64,000 bases of DNA from Fuerstiella sp. (GTDB taxonomy: Bacteria; Planctomycetota; Planctomycetia; Planctomycetales; Planctomycetaceae): the NCBI GenBank assembly GCA_022447185.1, contig JAKVAY010000043.1, positions 1 through 64,000 of the forward strand, given 5' to 3'. The position numbers and the translations under genes are program-made. The notes beneath the pieces were generated by a model that saw only the letters and a list, made by a program, of their open reading frames with translations, had not been told where the DNA came from and made no database searches. How positions within the stretch are numbered: position 1 is the stretch's first letter; each line of letters opens with the position of its first letter. This document shows, piece after piece, positions 9,388 through 19,841 of this stretch.

Positions 9388-9951
9388 TCACAATTCACTG
9401 CCGCTGTCGGTTTTTACAGCAGCGAGTGTCTCTTTTGTTTCAACCGCAACCGCAACGTGCCATGCCCCAAGGAAAATGAGGGCAAACACGAAATTTCCTA
9501 TGACCGAGCCCCGCAGGAACGGCAATCCCTGTGCATAACAGTTCATGAGCCCTGCCAGCGTGGACGCATACGTATCGGGCCAAAGCGCCCACACGCCCAG
9601 GTTGCTTACGACAAAAAACAGACACGGTCCGATAAGCCCACCTGCTACAACTTTGAGGTATTGCGACATCGGCAGGTATTTGGCGATCAACGCAATCAGC
9701 AAATAGGCCGAATAGTCGAAAAGCATACTGGGATAGAACCCGTATCCCGTATTGTACCACAACAGCGAATCGGTCAGCAGGCGGATGGCCAGTGGCACAA
9801 TAATGATGGCAGGGTGGCGGACCAATACTCCACAAAACAATGTCAGTGCGATCATTGAGTCCAGTGGCATCGGCGTGTCCTGGATTCTCAGAAACACGGT
9901 TACAAAGCACGCCGCAATCAGAACAATCAGCCGTTTGTTGTTGGTCTTCAT
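9388..9951 (-). CDS. DUF6580-like integral membrane protein
   Basis: 187 residues with five or six hydrophobic segments, including LIVLIAACFVTVFLRI, SMIALTLFCGVLV, YSAYLLIALIAKYL and GSVIGNFVFALIFLGAW. The length, the LLTDSLLWYNTGYGFYPSM loop and the overall pattern resemble the DUF6580 'putative transport protein' family, which is similar in size to ECF-type substrate-capture subunits. That parallel is from memory and function is unknown. The start at 9951 opens MKTNNKRLIVLI, giving a basic cytoplasmic end. The gene begins 32 bases after tsaC ends on the same strand, so the two may be cotranscribed. Confidence 0.75.
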   Translation of the reverse strand: MKTNNKRLIVLIAACFVTVFLRIQDTPMPLDSMIALTLFCGVLVRHPAIIIVPLAIRLLTDSLLWYNTGYGFYPSMLFDYSAYLLIALIAKYLPMSQYLKVVAGGLIGPCLFFVVSNLGVWALWPDTYASTLAGLMNCYAQGLPFLRGSVIGNFVFALIFLGAWHVAVAVETKETLAAVKTDSGSEL

Positions 9952-9983
9952 CCTGGCATTCCCATATGTCATATCCCGATACC

Positions 9984-10964
9984 TTAACCAGAGGCACGCT
10001 TTAGCCGATCGTTGAGAGCTCGACCCAGTCCCTGATCAGGAAACTTTCGAGCGATAATAACATCAGGACTTGCTGCGTCGAGCCTTCTGATCGCGGCAAA
10101 GAAATTTGCTGCACATCGGGCCAAGTCGCCGGTATTGCTAAGGTTCTCTACGGCTGTAAAACGCTCGCAGCCTGCCACAGTCGGTCCCCAGGTAAGCAAT
10201 GCCGACCTCGGATGCGTCGGCGTGATCACGGTATCGGAATCGACAGTGACGATTAATGTCTCCGGGGCGTAGTGTCGACTCAGCATCCCTGGAGCAGGTT
10301 GTGCCTTGTCACTCAGTTTCGAATCACTGACAGCAACTTGGATCGGTCCGGTCACTTCCTCGATCGACTCCAGCGGTAACCCACCCAGTCTCAACACGAC
10401 TGGTTCCTGCCGCATCAATGACACCACAGTGCTCTCAAGTCCGATACCGCATGATCCACCATCGATGACGGCATCAATACGGCCGCTGAGTCCCTGCAGA
10501 ACGTGCTGTGCTTCCGTGGGACTGACACCACCAAACGGATTGGCGCTGGGTGCGGCGATCGGACATTCGACTGCCTTTAACAGCCGGAGAGCCAGCGGAT
10601 GATCTGGTATACGAACTCCGACACCAGGTAATCCTGACGTTACCAGATCGGGGATCCTGTCACGTTTTGGAAGCACCAGTGTGAGAGGTCCTGGCCAGAA
10701 TCTTCTCGCCAGTTGGTGTGCGACAGCGGGAATCTCACAAACCACGTCCGACAGTTGACGGACGTCAGCAATGTGGACGATTAACGGGTCAAATCGAGGA
10801 CGCTGTTTTGCTTCGAAGATCCGGGCAATCGCTTGAGTGTTGAGTGCACTGGCGCCCAGGCCGTAAACTGTTTCTGTCGGAAATGCGACCAGCTGCCCGG
10901 ACTTAAGTCGCCCGGAGGCATCCAGAACGTCACGAATCAAGCGTGTGGTAACCGGCGTTTGCAC
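9984..10964 (-). CDS. tsaC: L-threonylcarbamoyladenylate synthase (Sua5 type)
   Basis: 326 residues. It makes threonylcarbamoyl-AMP from threonine, bicarbonate and ATP, the first step of t6A modification at position 37 of ANN-decoding tRNAs in the cytoplasm. The N-terminal YrdC/TsaC domain contains FPTETVYGLGASA (residues 28-40), PRFDPLIVHI, LPGVGVRIPDHPLA and APSANPFGGVSPTEAQ. After about residue 215 it continues with PGMLSRHYAP and a C-terminal domain, so it is the long Sua5 form rather than the short TsaC form. MQTPVTTRLIRDVLDAS is taken as the native start. No other t6A gene is nearby. Confidence 0.93.
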   Translation of the reverse strand: MQTPVTTRLIRDVLDASGRLKSGQLVAFPTETVYGLGASALNTQAIARIFEAKQRPRFDPLIVHIADVRQLSDVVCEIPAVAHQLARRFWPGPLTLVLPKRDRIPDLVTSGLPGVGVRIPDHPLALRLLKAVECPIAAPSANPFGGVSPTEAQHVLQGLSGRIDAVIDGGSCGIGLESTVVSLMRQEPVVLRLGGLPLESIEEVTGPIQVAVSDSKLSDKAQPAPGMLSRHYAPETLIVTVDSDTVITPTHPRSALLTWGPTVAGCERFTAVENLSNTGDLARCAANFFAAIRRLDAASPDVIIARKFPDQGLGRALNDRLKRASG

Positions 10965-11172
10965 GTCAGAATTGGATCATTTCCAGCTTATCGAAATTGA
11001 TTGTAGCTGAAATCAACCGAAGAGTTGGGGGTTCTGCCGAATTCCAGCATAGACAAAGCTGCTTCGGACGAAAAAAATAGCATCCACAGATTTTCCGAAT
11101 CCGGCCGGAATCGTCGACCGTTACCTGATATTACAGGGTCGTGGAAAAATTGCGGGGACCTGAGGTCACATA

Positions 11173-11802
11173 ATGCCTGATGCTGCTGTATTGGCAACCA
11201 TTCTATTGGTTGTAGGACTGTTCCTGGTGGCCGTAGAGTTGATGGTGCCCAGTTTTGGGCTGATCGGCACGTCAGCGGCCCTTTGTTTGGTGATTTCGGC
11301 GTGGAGTGCCTATCAGGCGTGGTGGACCAGACAACCGACATTCTTCTGGACATATCTGACTGTTCTGCTCGCTGGAATTCCAGTGTCATTTTTCGGCTCA
11401 TTGTATCTGATTCAGCACACGACACTTGGAAGTTTCGTCATCCTGCGAGCCCAAAATAACAGAGAGGACGGCCCCAGTCCGAAAATGCAATCTCACTTAC
11501 ATGAACTGATCGGAAAGTCTGGAAAGACCGTTTCACCGTTAACACCCGGTGGGATGGTCGAGGTCCAGGGCGAACGTCATCATGCAGAATGCGCTGGTCC
11601 CATTGTCGATTCCGGACTGCCGATCGAAGTCACCGGAACGCGCGGAACGCGCCTCGTCGTCCGAAGATCCACTGGGCCGTCGGACGCTGATACACCAGGA
11701 GATTCCAGATCGAATTCGAATGGCTTGGCAGACTCCGGGAGTGTCTCAACGACATCCGGTGAACTTGACTTTGATGTTCCGGACAACTACACCGACAGCT
11801 AG
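11173..11802 (+). CDS. NfeD-family membrane protein
   Basis: 209 residues. There are two or three spans near the N-terminus (VLATILLVVGLFLVAVELM and GLIGTSAALCLVISAW, then a span near residues 58-78). A C-terminal OB-fold-like segment follows from about residue 115, with LIGKSGKTVSPLTPGGMVEV and GTRLVVRR. NfeD proteins accompany SPFH/flotillin proteins and are thought to shape membrane microdomains. The N-terminal serine protease domain found in long NfeD forms is absent, so this is the short form. It lies 163 bases upstream of floA on the same strand, the usual partner order. The last ~40 residues are Ser/Asp/Thr-rich. Confidence 0.88.
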   Translation: MPDAAVLATILLVVGLFLVAVELMVPSFGLIGTSAALCLVISAWSAYQAWWTRQPTFFWTYLTVLLAGIPVSFFGSLYLIQHTTLGSFVILRAQNNREDGPSPKMQSHLHELIGKSGKTVSPLTPGGMVEVQGERHHAECAGPIVDSGLPIEVTGTRGTRLVVRRSTGPSDADTPGDSRSNSNGLADSGSVSTTSGELDFDVPDNYTDS

Positions 11803-11965
11803 ATGAACAGGCACGATTCGCAGACAGAAGCCGGGCTTCTCGACGGCCGTTGTGTCTGTGAATTAAACTCGGCCATTAAGCGGTTGTTACCGAACAACAC
11901 TGTTTTCAAACGTGATGAATTTCGTGTTTCCGGAATCAGGCAGCAAATGACGAAAGGGGCTCCCC

Positions 11966-12997
11966 GTGCCAACTATCGGACCGTGGCAGTGGTTAATCAT
12001 CGTCTTCGTTCTGTTAGCAGCAATCATCCTGCTGGCCGTCTTTGTACAATACGCCAGTCTCTGGTTGCAGTGCAAAATGACGCGAGTTCGAGTTTCATTG
12101 CTGCATCTGATCATGATGCGGCTGCGAAAAGTTAACCCGGTGGTCGTCGTTCGATGTATGATCATGGCCGTCCAGTCAGGACTCACACGGACTTACCCAA
12201 TTACACGGGACAAGCTCGAAGCGCACTACCTTGCTGGTGGCAATGTCCCGAATGTGATTCGGGCACTCATCGCGTCGCAGCGAGCCGATATTGATCTGGA
12301 CTGGCAAACAGCGCAAGCCATCGACCTCGCCGGAAGAGACATTCTGGAAGCCGTTCGGACCAGTGTGTACCCGAAGGTCATCGATTGTCCCGACTCCGAC
12401 AAAACAAATTCTACACTCGATGCCGTTGCTGGAGACGGAGTTCAGCTTAAAGCCAGAGCTCGTGTGACCGTTCGCACGAATATCCAACAGTTGATTGGCG
12501 GTGCGACCGAAGAAACAGTAATTGCCCGTGTTGGCCAGGGAATTGTCCAGGCAATCGGTTCCACCGAATCGTACAAAACTGTACTTGAAAACCCCGACAA
12601 CATCTCCAGACTCGTACTGGATCAGGGTTTGGAAGGAAACACGGCCTACGAAATTGTGTCAATCGATATTGCCGATATTGATGTGGGAGAAAACATTGGA
12701 GCCCGTTTGTCAGCAGATCAGGCAGAAGCTGATATGCGAGTTGCTCAGGCAAACGCCGAGCAGCTTCGCGCGTCCGCACGCGCACGTGAGCAGGAAATGG
12801 TGGCGAAGGCTCAGGAGAATCGGGCAAAAGTTGTTCTTGCGGAAGCAGAGGTGCCTCGCGCCGTTGCTGAAGGCTTTTCAGACGGAAATCTGGGACTGCT
12901 GGACTTTTATGAATTGAAAAATGTTCAGGCTGATACGGCCATGCGTACAGCGATTGCTGATAGCGGAAGTCGCGGCGCAGAATCTGACAGAGGATAG
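11966..12997 (+). CDS. floA: Flotillin-like protein FloA (SPFH family)
   Basis: 343 residues, the usual FloA length. A single N-terminal membrane hairpin ([20 protein letters not shown]) is followed by a long SPFH region with [34 protein letters not shown] and [17 protein letters not shown], which are characteristic of FloA (UPF0365). The C-terminal Ala/Glu-rich stretch from about residue 250 should form the oligomerising coiled coil. The start is a GTG at 11966, preceded by GAAAGGGG about seven bases upstream. FloA forms lipid-raft-like microdomains at the inner membrane. NfeD precedes it and a membrane-anchored hypothetical protein follows after 45 bases. Confidence 0.95.
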   Translation: MPTIGPWQWLIIVFVLLAAIILLAVFVQYASLWLQCKMTRVRVSLLHLIMMRLRKVNPVVVVRCMIMAVQSGLTRTYPITRDKLEAHYLAGGNVPNVIRALIASQRADIDLDWQTAQAIDLAGRDILEAVRTSVYPKVIDCPDSDKTNSTLDAVAGDGVQLKARARVTVRTNIQQLIGGATEETVIARVGQGIVQAIGSTESYKTVLENPDNISRLVLDQGLEGNTAYEIVSIDIADIDVGENIGARLSADQAEADMRVAQANAEQLRASARAREQEMVAKAQENRAKVVLAEAEVPRAVAEGFSDGNLGLLDFYELKNVQADTAMRTAIADSGSRGAESDRG

Positions 12998-13042
12998 TTT
13001 TTTGCACGGTCGTGAACTGCAATTGCCGGGGAGATCACACAA

Positions 13043-13642
13043 ATGAACGATCTAAGGATCCTCATCTTCCTCGTGTTTGGGGCTATTGCACTGATCAATC
13101 ACCTCCGGCGAAATGCCATGGCGCAACTGAACGACCAGCGAGCTGACGCGGAAGCCCCGAACCGACCGCAGAAATCTCAAAGCGACATCGAGGCCTTTCT
13201 TTCCGAAGTCAGAGCAGCAACGGAAAAGAAGCCGCGCCAAGAGCAGTCCGGTCAACAAGTTTCAAAACAAAGCCATCCACGCAAGCAGCAGTCACACCGC
13301 CGCGACCCACAGCGTTCGGAGCAGCGCCACACGAAAGCAACGCCGGTCAGGACACGCTCACTTGGCACCGGTGTCAATGAGCATGTTGAGACTTACATCT
13401 CACAGCACGTTGCCGAACATGTGGAAAGCAACGTTGACAACTTTGTTGAAATCGACATTGTTAATTCCGTGGAAAGTCATCTGGGCAATCGGTCGGAAGA
13501 ACTGTCCGAACTGACTCGGACCGAAACACCACTGCCAACAGCTGCAGACGAATTCCGCAAGCTGCTGCGAAGTCAAAGCGGCGTACGACAGGCAATCCTG
13601 TTGAATGAAATTCTCAAGAAACCTCGAGCCCTTCAGCGGTAA
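13043..13642 (+). CDS. Membrane-anchored charged protein downstream of floA
   Basis: 199 residues of no recognised family. One N-terminal membrane span (ILIFLVFGAIALIN, about residues 5-18) precedes a long, hydrophilic, probably disordered Gln/Lys/Arg/Ser-rich region (about 25-110). Residues ~112-150 form a periodic His/Val/Glu segment with recurring HVE, HVA, HVES and NVDNFVE units, likely an amphipathic helix. A final predicted helix (DEFRKLLRSQSGVRQAILL) ends the protein. GGGGAG lies about nine bases before the ATG. Position 45 bases after floA suggests a role in the same membrane domain, perhaps as a scaffold or adaptor; this is inference. Confidence 0.75.
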   Translation: MNDLRILIFLVFGAIALINHLRRNAMAQLNDQRADAEAPNRPQKSQSDIEAFLSEVRAATEKKPRQEQSGQQVSKQSHPRKQQSHRRDPQRSEQRHTKATPVRTRSLGTGVNEHVETYISQHVAEHVESNVDNFVEIDIVNSVESHLGNRSEELSELTRTETPLPTAADEFRKLLRSQSGVRQAILLNEILKKPRALQR

Positions 13643-14055
13643 TTGAACCGTTGTACTGCTGTCTGCCGATATTTCACGCTGACGACGACATTCGCTCTGT
13701 CTAAACCCGATCTGAACGTCATACATGTTACGAAGGCTGAGGCAATCACCCGGAATCGATTCGGGGTCGATCTTTCAGCTTCTGTTACGGATCTCTGCAG
13801 CGGGCCAGGAAGACAAATCGGTCATCAAACACTCGCGGTTGACGACATGCAGTGTATGCGGATAATCGGGGTGCAGTATTATTCTGATACCAACCCGGCT
13901 GTTTTTCCGACGCTGTGGACAGAAGCTTTCTGCTGTGTACGGCCACAGATAATTGCACAGACACAGAAATTTCAGGGCGCTGTGTGATTGTATGCGGCGA
14001 CTCACGACACAGCATTCCGGCAATCGCAAACGGTGTGTCGCACCTGAGGCAGAGA
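13643..14055. other. Intergenic region upstream of hyuA
   Basis: About 410 bases. A weak 114-codon frame (13643-13987) has no domain-like features. The hyuA promoter and leader should be here; no clear repeat or hairpin was seen. Confidence 0.4.
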
Positions 14056-16092
14056 ATGGCTTTTCGAATTGGAATAGACACGGGTGGAACATTTACCGAT
14101 GTCGTGATCCAGACGGATGAAGGCAATGAACTCTCGATTCACAAGGTCCATAGTACACGTGAGGAACCTGATCGCGCTGTGATCGAAGGGCTTCGCCTGG
14201 CGCTCCGGCATACAGAATCCGAATATGACGATATTGAACTACTTGTGCATGGCACTACGGTTGCGACCAATGCTCTGCTGCAACGGCGAGGATCAAAGGC
14301 GGCACTGATCACTACTGTCGGATTTCGTGATATTCTGCACATTCAGCGACAATGCCGGCCCCGGCTGTATGACCTGCGCAGTCGGCGTGCTGAACCCCTT
14401 ATTCCCAGGCAGCTCCGATTCGAATTAAATGAACGTATCGGTCCCGACGGAGATATACAGACTCCAGTCGATATCGTACAGCTTCATACGATCATCGATC
14501 AGCTGCGTGAGGCAAACGTCGGTGCTGTTGCCGTGGCTCTGCTGCACAGCTATGAGAACCCGGCACACGAAATCAAGGTCGCACGCTTGGTCCGTGAACG
14601 ACTGCCGGATGTAACTGTCTGTACGTCTCATGAACTGTCCCCGCAGATTGGTGAGTACGAACGCTTCAGCACCTGCTCAGTGAATGCATTTGTTCAGCCA
14701 GTCATGGAACGATACCTTGGCCGACTGGACACGACACTTAGACAGGACGGCCTACGGGCACCACTGTTCGTCATGAAATCGAACGGAGGTGTGATTCCGG
14801 CGTCCACAGCTGCCCGGGAATGCGTGCAGACAATCCTGTCCGGACCTGCAGGTGGTATTGTGGCCGGCATGGCCATCGCACAACATCACAACAATTCAAA
14901 TGTCATCACTGCTGATATCGGTGGTACCAGTTTCGATGTGGCCGTCATCGCGAACGGTAACGCAGGTTTCGCACGCGACGCTGAAATTGATGGAATCGCC
15001 CTGAAAGCACCCATGTTGGATCTGCACACAATCGGTGCCGGTGGCGGCAGTATTGGCTGGATTGACGCCGGCAATGCCCTCCGCGTTGGTCCGCGGTCCG
15101 CTGGGGCACTTCCCGGACCGGCCTGCTACGGCAAAGGAGGTGACGACCCCACAGTGACCGACGCAAATCTTGTCCTGGGACGACTCGCCACAGATTCCAG
15201 GCTCGCCGGTGGTATGCAATTGGACATCGATGCTGCACGTCGTGCAATTCAGGAAAAACTGGCGCAACCACTGGGACTCGCTGTGGAGTCCGCTGCCGAA
15301 GGAATTGTGCGAGTTGTTAATGCCAACATGGTCGCAGCCATTCGCAAGCTGACTGTGGAACGTGGCCTTGATCCAGGTGACTTCGTGCTGATTCCGTTCG
15401 GTGGTGCGGGGCCACTGCACGGTGCCGAACTGGCACAAGAATGCGGTATCGGTCAGACACTTGTCCCGTCGGCTCCTGGTGTGACATCCGCTGTCGGTCT
15501 GCTGATGTCCAACCTGCGGGAAGACCGTGTCGTGACTCACATCGAACTACTTGAGAATCTCGATGCGAACCATCTGGAAACTCTGCTCGCAGAAGTTGAA
15601 TCAGAAACGGTATCACGATTGCAGACTGTATCAGACGGTACGAATCTCAGCTGCCGCAAACGAACAATGGCAATTCGGTATCTTGGGCAAAGTCACGATG
15701 TTCCGGTTCCGATTACATCCGGAACACCCGACCTTAGACAAATTGCTGAGGATTTTCACCAGTCCCATGAACGCATGTACGGTTTTTCACGACCGGACCA
15801 GCCACTGGAACTGGTCAGCATGTGGGTCACGATTGAGCTCGACATTCAGCCACTGGTGCTGCCCCGCGGTAGGACAAGCACTGGACACCCCGAGCCGATT
15901 GCCACGCGGTCCGTCATCTTTCACGGTGAACCTCACACTACACCAATATATGATCGAACCGACATTGGTATCGGTTGCCAGGTTGTTGGCCCTGCCATCA
16001 TCGAACAAACCGACAGCACGACTGTAATCTGGCCCGGACAAAGAGCTGCCGTCGATGACTACGGACAGATTCTTCTGGACGCAATGACCTGA
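14056..16092 (+). CDS. hyuA: Hydantoinase/oxoprolinase subunit A (HyuA)
   Basis: 678 residues, the usual size for HyuA. It opens MAFRIGIDTGGTFTDVVI with the DTGGTFTD phosphate-binding motif of the ASKHA-like fold. VHGTTVATNALLQRRG, ILSGPAGGIVAGM, ADIGGTSFDVAVI and GAGGGSIGWID follow in family order. With HyuB it should form an ATP-dependent amidohydrolase that opens a five-membered cyclic amide such as (N-methyl)hydantoin or 5-oxoproline; the exact substrate cannot be read from sequence. The start at 14056 is favoured by GAGG upstream and by the motif position; the 47 codons upstream are non-conserved in character. It is followed by a short ORF and hyuB on the same strand. Confidence 0.93.
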   Translation: MAFRIGIDTGGTFTDVVIQTDEGNELSIHKVHSTREEPDRAVIEGLRLALRHTESEYDDIELLVHGTTVATNALLQRRGSKAALITTVGFRDILHIQRQCRPRLYDLRSRRAEPLIPRQLRFELNERIGPDGDIQTPVDIVQLHTIIDQLREANVGAVAVALLHSYENPAHEIKVARLVRERLPDVTVCTSHELSPQIGEYERFSTCSVNAFVQPVMERYLGRLDTTLRQDGLRAPLFVMKSNGGVIPASTAARECVQTILSGPAGGIVAGMAIAQHHNNSNVITADIGGTSFDVAVIANGNAGFARDAEIDGIALKAPMLDLHTIGAGGGSIGWIDAGNALRVGPRSAGALPGPACYGKGGDDPTVTDANLVLGRLATDSRLAGGMQLDIDAARRAIQEKLAQPLGLAVESAAEGIVRVVNANMVAAIRKLTVERGLDPGDFVLIPFGGAGPLHGAELAQECGIGQTLVPSAPGVTSAVGLLMSNLREDRVVTHIELLENLDANHLETLLAEVESETVSRLQTVSDGTNLSCRKRTMAIRYLGQSHDVPVPITSGTPDLRQIAEDFHQSHERMYGFSRPDQPLELVSMWVTIELDIQPLVLPRGRTSTGHPEPIATRSVIFHGEPHTTPIYDRTDIGIGCQVVGPAIIEQTDSTTVIWPGQRAAVDDYGQILLDAMT

Positions 16093-16181
16093 TGTGATTT
16101 ATTGAATGTCGAATCAAAGTTGATCAGGCACGAGAAGAATTTTCTTCATCTTTCACCGATAGCTCACTGACAGGTTTTAAC

Positions 16182-16346
16182 GTGGCGGAGATAATCGTGT
16201 TCTCAGTCGATATGGACCTGCTGCCGATCGGCCCCACTGCGCTCTATGAGCGACAGTTGCTTGACGATGTGCGCCAGACACTGAAGAAATCCATGTCGAT
16301 CCGATCGGCAGATTCTGATCTTGTGACCTCGGAGGATCAATCATGA
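16182..16346 (+). CDS. Possible small ORF between hyuA and hyuB (54 aa)
   Basis: A frame with a GTG at 16182 runs to a TGA that overlaps the hyuB ATG as ATGA, the usual layout for translational coupling, and the hyuB ribosome site GGAGG lies inside its end. The peptide has protein-like composition: VDMDLLPIGPTALYERQLL, then DDVRQTLKKSMSI. The frame is open upstream as far as 16098 without an ATG. No family is recognised. It could be a genuine small protein, a remnant of a longer gene, or chance; the overlap with hyuB is the main argument for it. Confidence 0.3.
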   Translation: MAEIIVFSVDMDLLPIGPTALYERQLLDDVRQTLKKSMSIRSADSDLVTSEDQS

Positions 16347-18016
16347 TGGAAAAACCTGATCCGGTTCTGCTGGAAATCATGCGAAATCGCTGGCGGGGAA
16401 TGGCTGAAGAAATTTGTGCTGTGATGGTTCGTACGAGCTATTCGCCGAACATTAAGACACGTTTCGACTGTTCGGCCGCAATTGCACTGCCTGACGGTCA
16501 AATTCTGGCCCAGGCGGAGATCGGGACACCACTTCATCTTGGCATTATGCCGGCGGTAATTCGGTCGGTATTACGTCGCTTCCCGATTGATGCAATGCAG
16601 CCGGGAGACGCCGTTGTGACAAACCTGCCGTACCCGGAGGGACCTGGTCATCTGCCGGATGTCTCCCTGGTTTCACCCGTATTTTATGAAGGTCAGCCGG
16701 TGGCACTGGCTGCAACGACGTCGCACCACGTTGACGTTGGTGGATATTCACCAGGCAGCATGCCGTTTGATGTGACAGAGATTTACCAGGAAGGACTGCA
16801 GATTCCCCCGGTGCGACTCATTCGTGCCGGTGAAATTCAGGAAGAGCTGATTGAACTAATCGAGCAGAATGCACGGACGCGCATCGAGCTCCGTGGCGAC
16901 CTTATGGCGCAAATTGCTGCGTCACGGACGGCTGAAACGCGAGTCGTTGAAATGTTCGACGCTGCGGACACAAAACAGGTGCTTGACTACATGGGGCACA
17001 TTCTTGATCATGCCGAACGCTGTATGCGCTCCGGGATAGAATCACTCCCTGACGGTGAGTACACGTTTGAAGATTATCTCGATGACGATGGTTCCAATGA
17101 CGAGCCGATCAGAATTGCCGTTCGGGTCACAATCAGCGGAAGTGAATTCACCGCCGATTTTAGCGACAGCGGTGATCAGGTTTCGGGGCCGATGAACTGC
17201 CGTATTTCCGCCTGTCGAGCGTGTACCTACTATGTTGTTAAAGCGGTCGTCGATCCGGACCTTCCGACCTGCGCCGGCGCTTATCGACCGCTGACCGTCA
17301 TTGCACGTGAGGGTTCGGTACTCAACGCACACTTTCCCTCTGCCATTGGCAACGCCAACATTCTGACCGACCAGCGAGTAGTCGATGTCCTGCTGGGAGC
17401 GCTGCTGAAGGCGGTGCCCGAAAGAGTGTGCGCTGCGTGCAGTGGCGAAATGAATCTGATTAACGTCGGCGGCATTGATCCAGAAGGAAAATATTTCAAT
17501 TATGTGGAGACCTATGCAGGAGGACAGGGCGCCCATCACGATCTGGACGGGAGTGACGGAATTCACACGCACCTGACCAATACCCGCAACACGCCCGTTG
17601 AGGTCATCGAAAAGACCTACCCACTGCATGTCACCGCTTATGGACTCATTCCCAACAGCGAAGGGCCCGGACGCATGCGAGGCGGTTGCGGCGTGGTTCG
17701 TGAACTGGTGTGTCTGGCAGACCGTACGGCCGTGACAATCGGGGCCGATCGACGTCGGTTTCTGCCATGGGGGGTCAAAACAGATCATCACGCGCGTGGA
17801 CAGCACTGTTATCTGATCAGGTCAGATGGAACACGTGAACTGCTGCCGACTAAATTTTTTACCTATCTGAAAAAGGGCGACCGATTACGAATTGAAACAC
17901 CTGGCGGTGGCGGCTGGGACGATCCGGCACTTCGCGACCGGGATCAGGTCCGCTATGACGTTGCTGAAGGATTGATTTCCCGGTCTCGAGCCAGAGAGAT
18001 TTATAAAGACAAATGA
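16343..18016 (+). CDS. hyuB: Hydantoinase/oxoprolinase subunit B (HyuB)
   Basis: 557 residues, typical for HyuB. Family blocks include EIMRNRWRGMAEEICAVMVR near the start, NIKTRFDCSAAI, PGDAVVTNLPYPEGPGHLPD, HHVDVGGYSPGSMPFD, a central DYLDDDGSNDEPI region, GGQGAHHDLDGSDGIHTHLT and the glycine-rich end TPGGGGWDDP. It partners HyuA in ATP-dependent hydantoin or oxoproline hydrolysis. GGAGGATCAATC precedes the ATG at 16343, giving a strong ribosome site. The stop overlaps the next ATG as ATGA at 18013, showing that the oxidoreductase remnant downstream was once a translationally coupled operon member. Confidence 0.93.
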   Translation: MMEKPDPVLLEIMRNRWRGMAEEICAVMVRTSYSPNIKTRFDCSAAIALPDGQILAQAEIGTPLHLGIMPAVIRSVLRRFPIDAMQPGDAVVTNLPYPEGPGHLPDVSLVSPVFYEGQPVALAATTSHHVDVGGYSPGSMPFDVTEIYQEGLQIPPVRLIRAGEIQEELIELIEQNARTRIELRGDLMAQIAASRTAETRVVEMFDAADTKQVLDYMGHILDHAERCMRSGIESLPDGEYTFEDYLDDDGSNDEPIRIAVRVTISGSEFTADFSDSGDQVSGPMNCRISACRACTYYVVKAVVDPDLPTCAGAYRPLTVIAREGSVLNAHFPSAIGNANILTDQRVVDVLLGALLKAVPERVCAACSGEMNLINVGGIDPEGKYFNYVETYAGGQGAHHDLDGSDGIHTHLTNTRNTPVEVIEKTYPLHVTAYGLIPNSEGPGRMRGGCGVVRELVCLADRTAVTIGADRRRFLPWGVKTDHHARGQHCYLIRSDGTRELLPTKFFTYLKKGDRLRIETPGGGGWDDPALRDRDQVRYDVAEGLISRSRAREIYKDK

Positions 18017-18225
18017 AAACAGCGGCCGCGATGGTCATCGGTGCCGGAATAAACCGCCACACAATCGCCTTTAATCTGCTTCGACGCGGAATGAAAAACG
18101 TCGTGCTCGTCGAGAAGAGCCTGATCGCTTCAGTTGGAACTGGCGAATCCGCCGCTATGTCCGACGGCACTACTTGCGCGACGGACTGGTCAAACTTCAG
18201 TTACGCTCGGCTCGGTGCGTTTTCT
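18013..18225 (+). pseudogene. Truncated, frameshifted FAD-dependent oxidoreductase (DAO/sarcosine-oxidase-like)
   Basis: The first ~48 codons read as the FAD-binding start of a D-amino-acid/sarcosine-oxidase-type enzyme: AAMVIGAGINRHTIAFNLL, then VVLVEKSLIASVGTGESAA. Two signs of decay are visible. The nucleotide-binding motif that should read GxGxxG has Arg-His in place of the third glycine region (GAGINRH). After SAA the family-like sequence continues only in another frame (VRRHYLRDGLVKLQLRS), consistent with loss of one base near 18157. The similarity stops at about 18225, exactly where the convergent Gfo/Idh gene ends; the remaining several hundred codons are missing. The ATGA overlap with hyuB shows the gene once belonged to that operon. 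It probably makes no functional product. Confidence 0.75.
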
Positions 18226-19524
<1,299 letters not shown>

Positions 19525-19841
19525 CACCTATTCCTTCGCTTTGCCGCCGTCTTCTGTTTCTGCCGAATGGTGTTCGTTACATCGTCGTACAGAGTCAGTA
19601 TGGGCAACAGAGTCGTCCTGTGCAAACGGAGGATCGAAGGTGGGCTGGATATTTCTCGGGTCCGTGGAGTCAGGAACCGCAGTCCAGTCAAAAACACGAC
19701 AGCGTTAACATCCAGTCTGGAGTCCTGGTTCAACCATAATCAATCTGTATCTCCATTACTGAAACCTGTATCTCGATGGTACAATACAGTGACTTCACGA
19801 GGCATAACTGCCATTCAAAGTGCAAGATGGAGACATCTGTT
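19525..19841. other. Divergent intergenic region
   Basis: About 315 bases between the leftward Gfo/Idh gene and the rightward selenoprotein candidate. It must hold both promoters. No supportable ORF, clear repeat or hairpin was seen. Confidence 0.4.
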
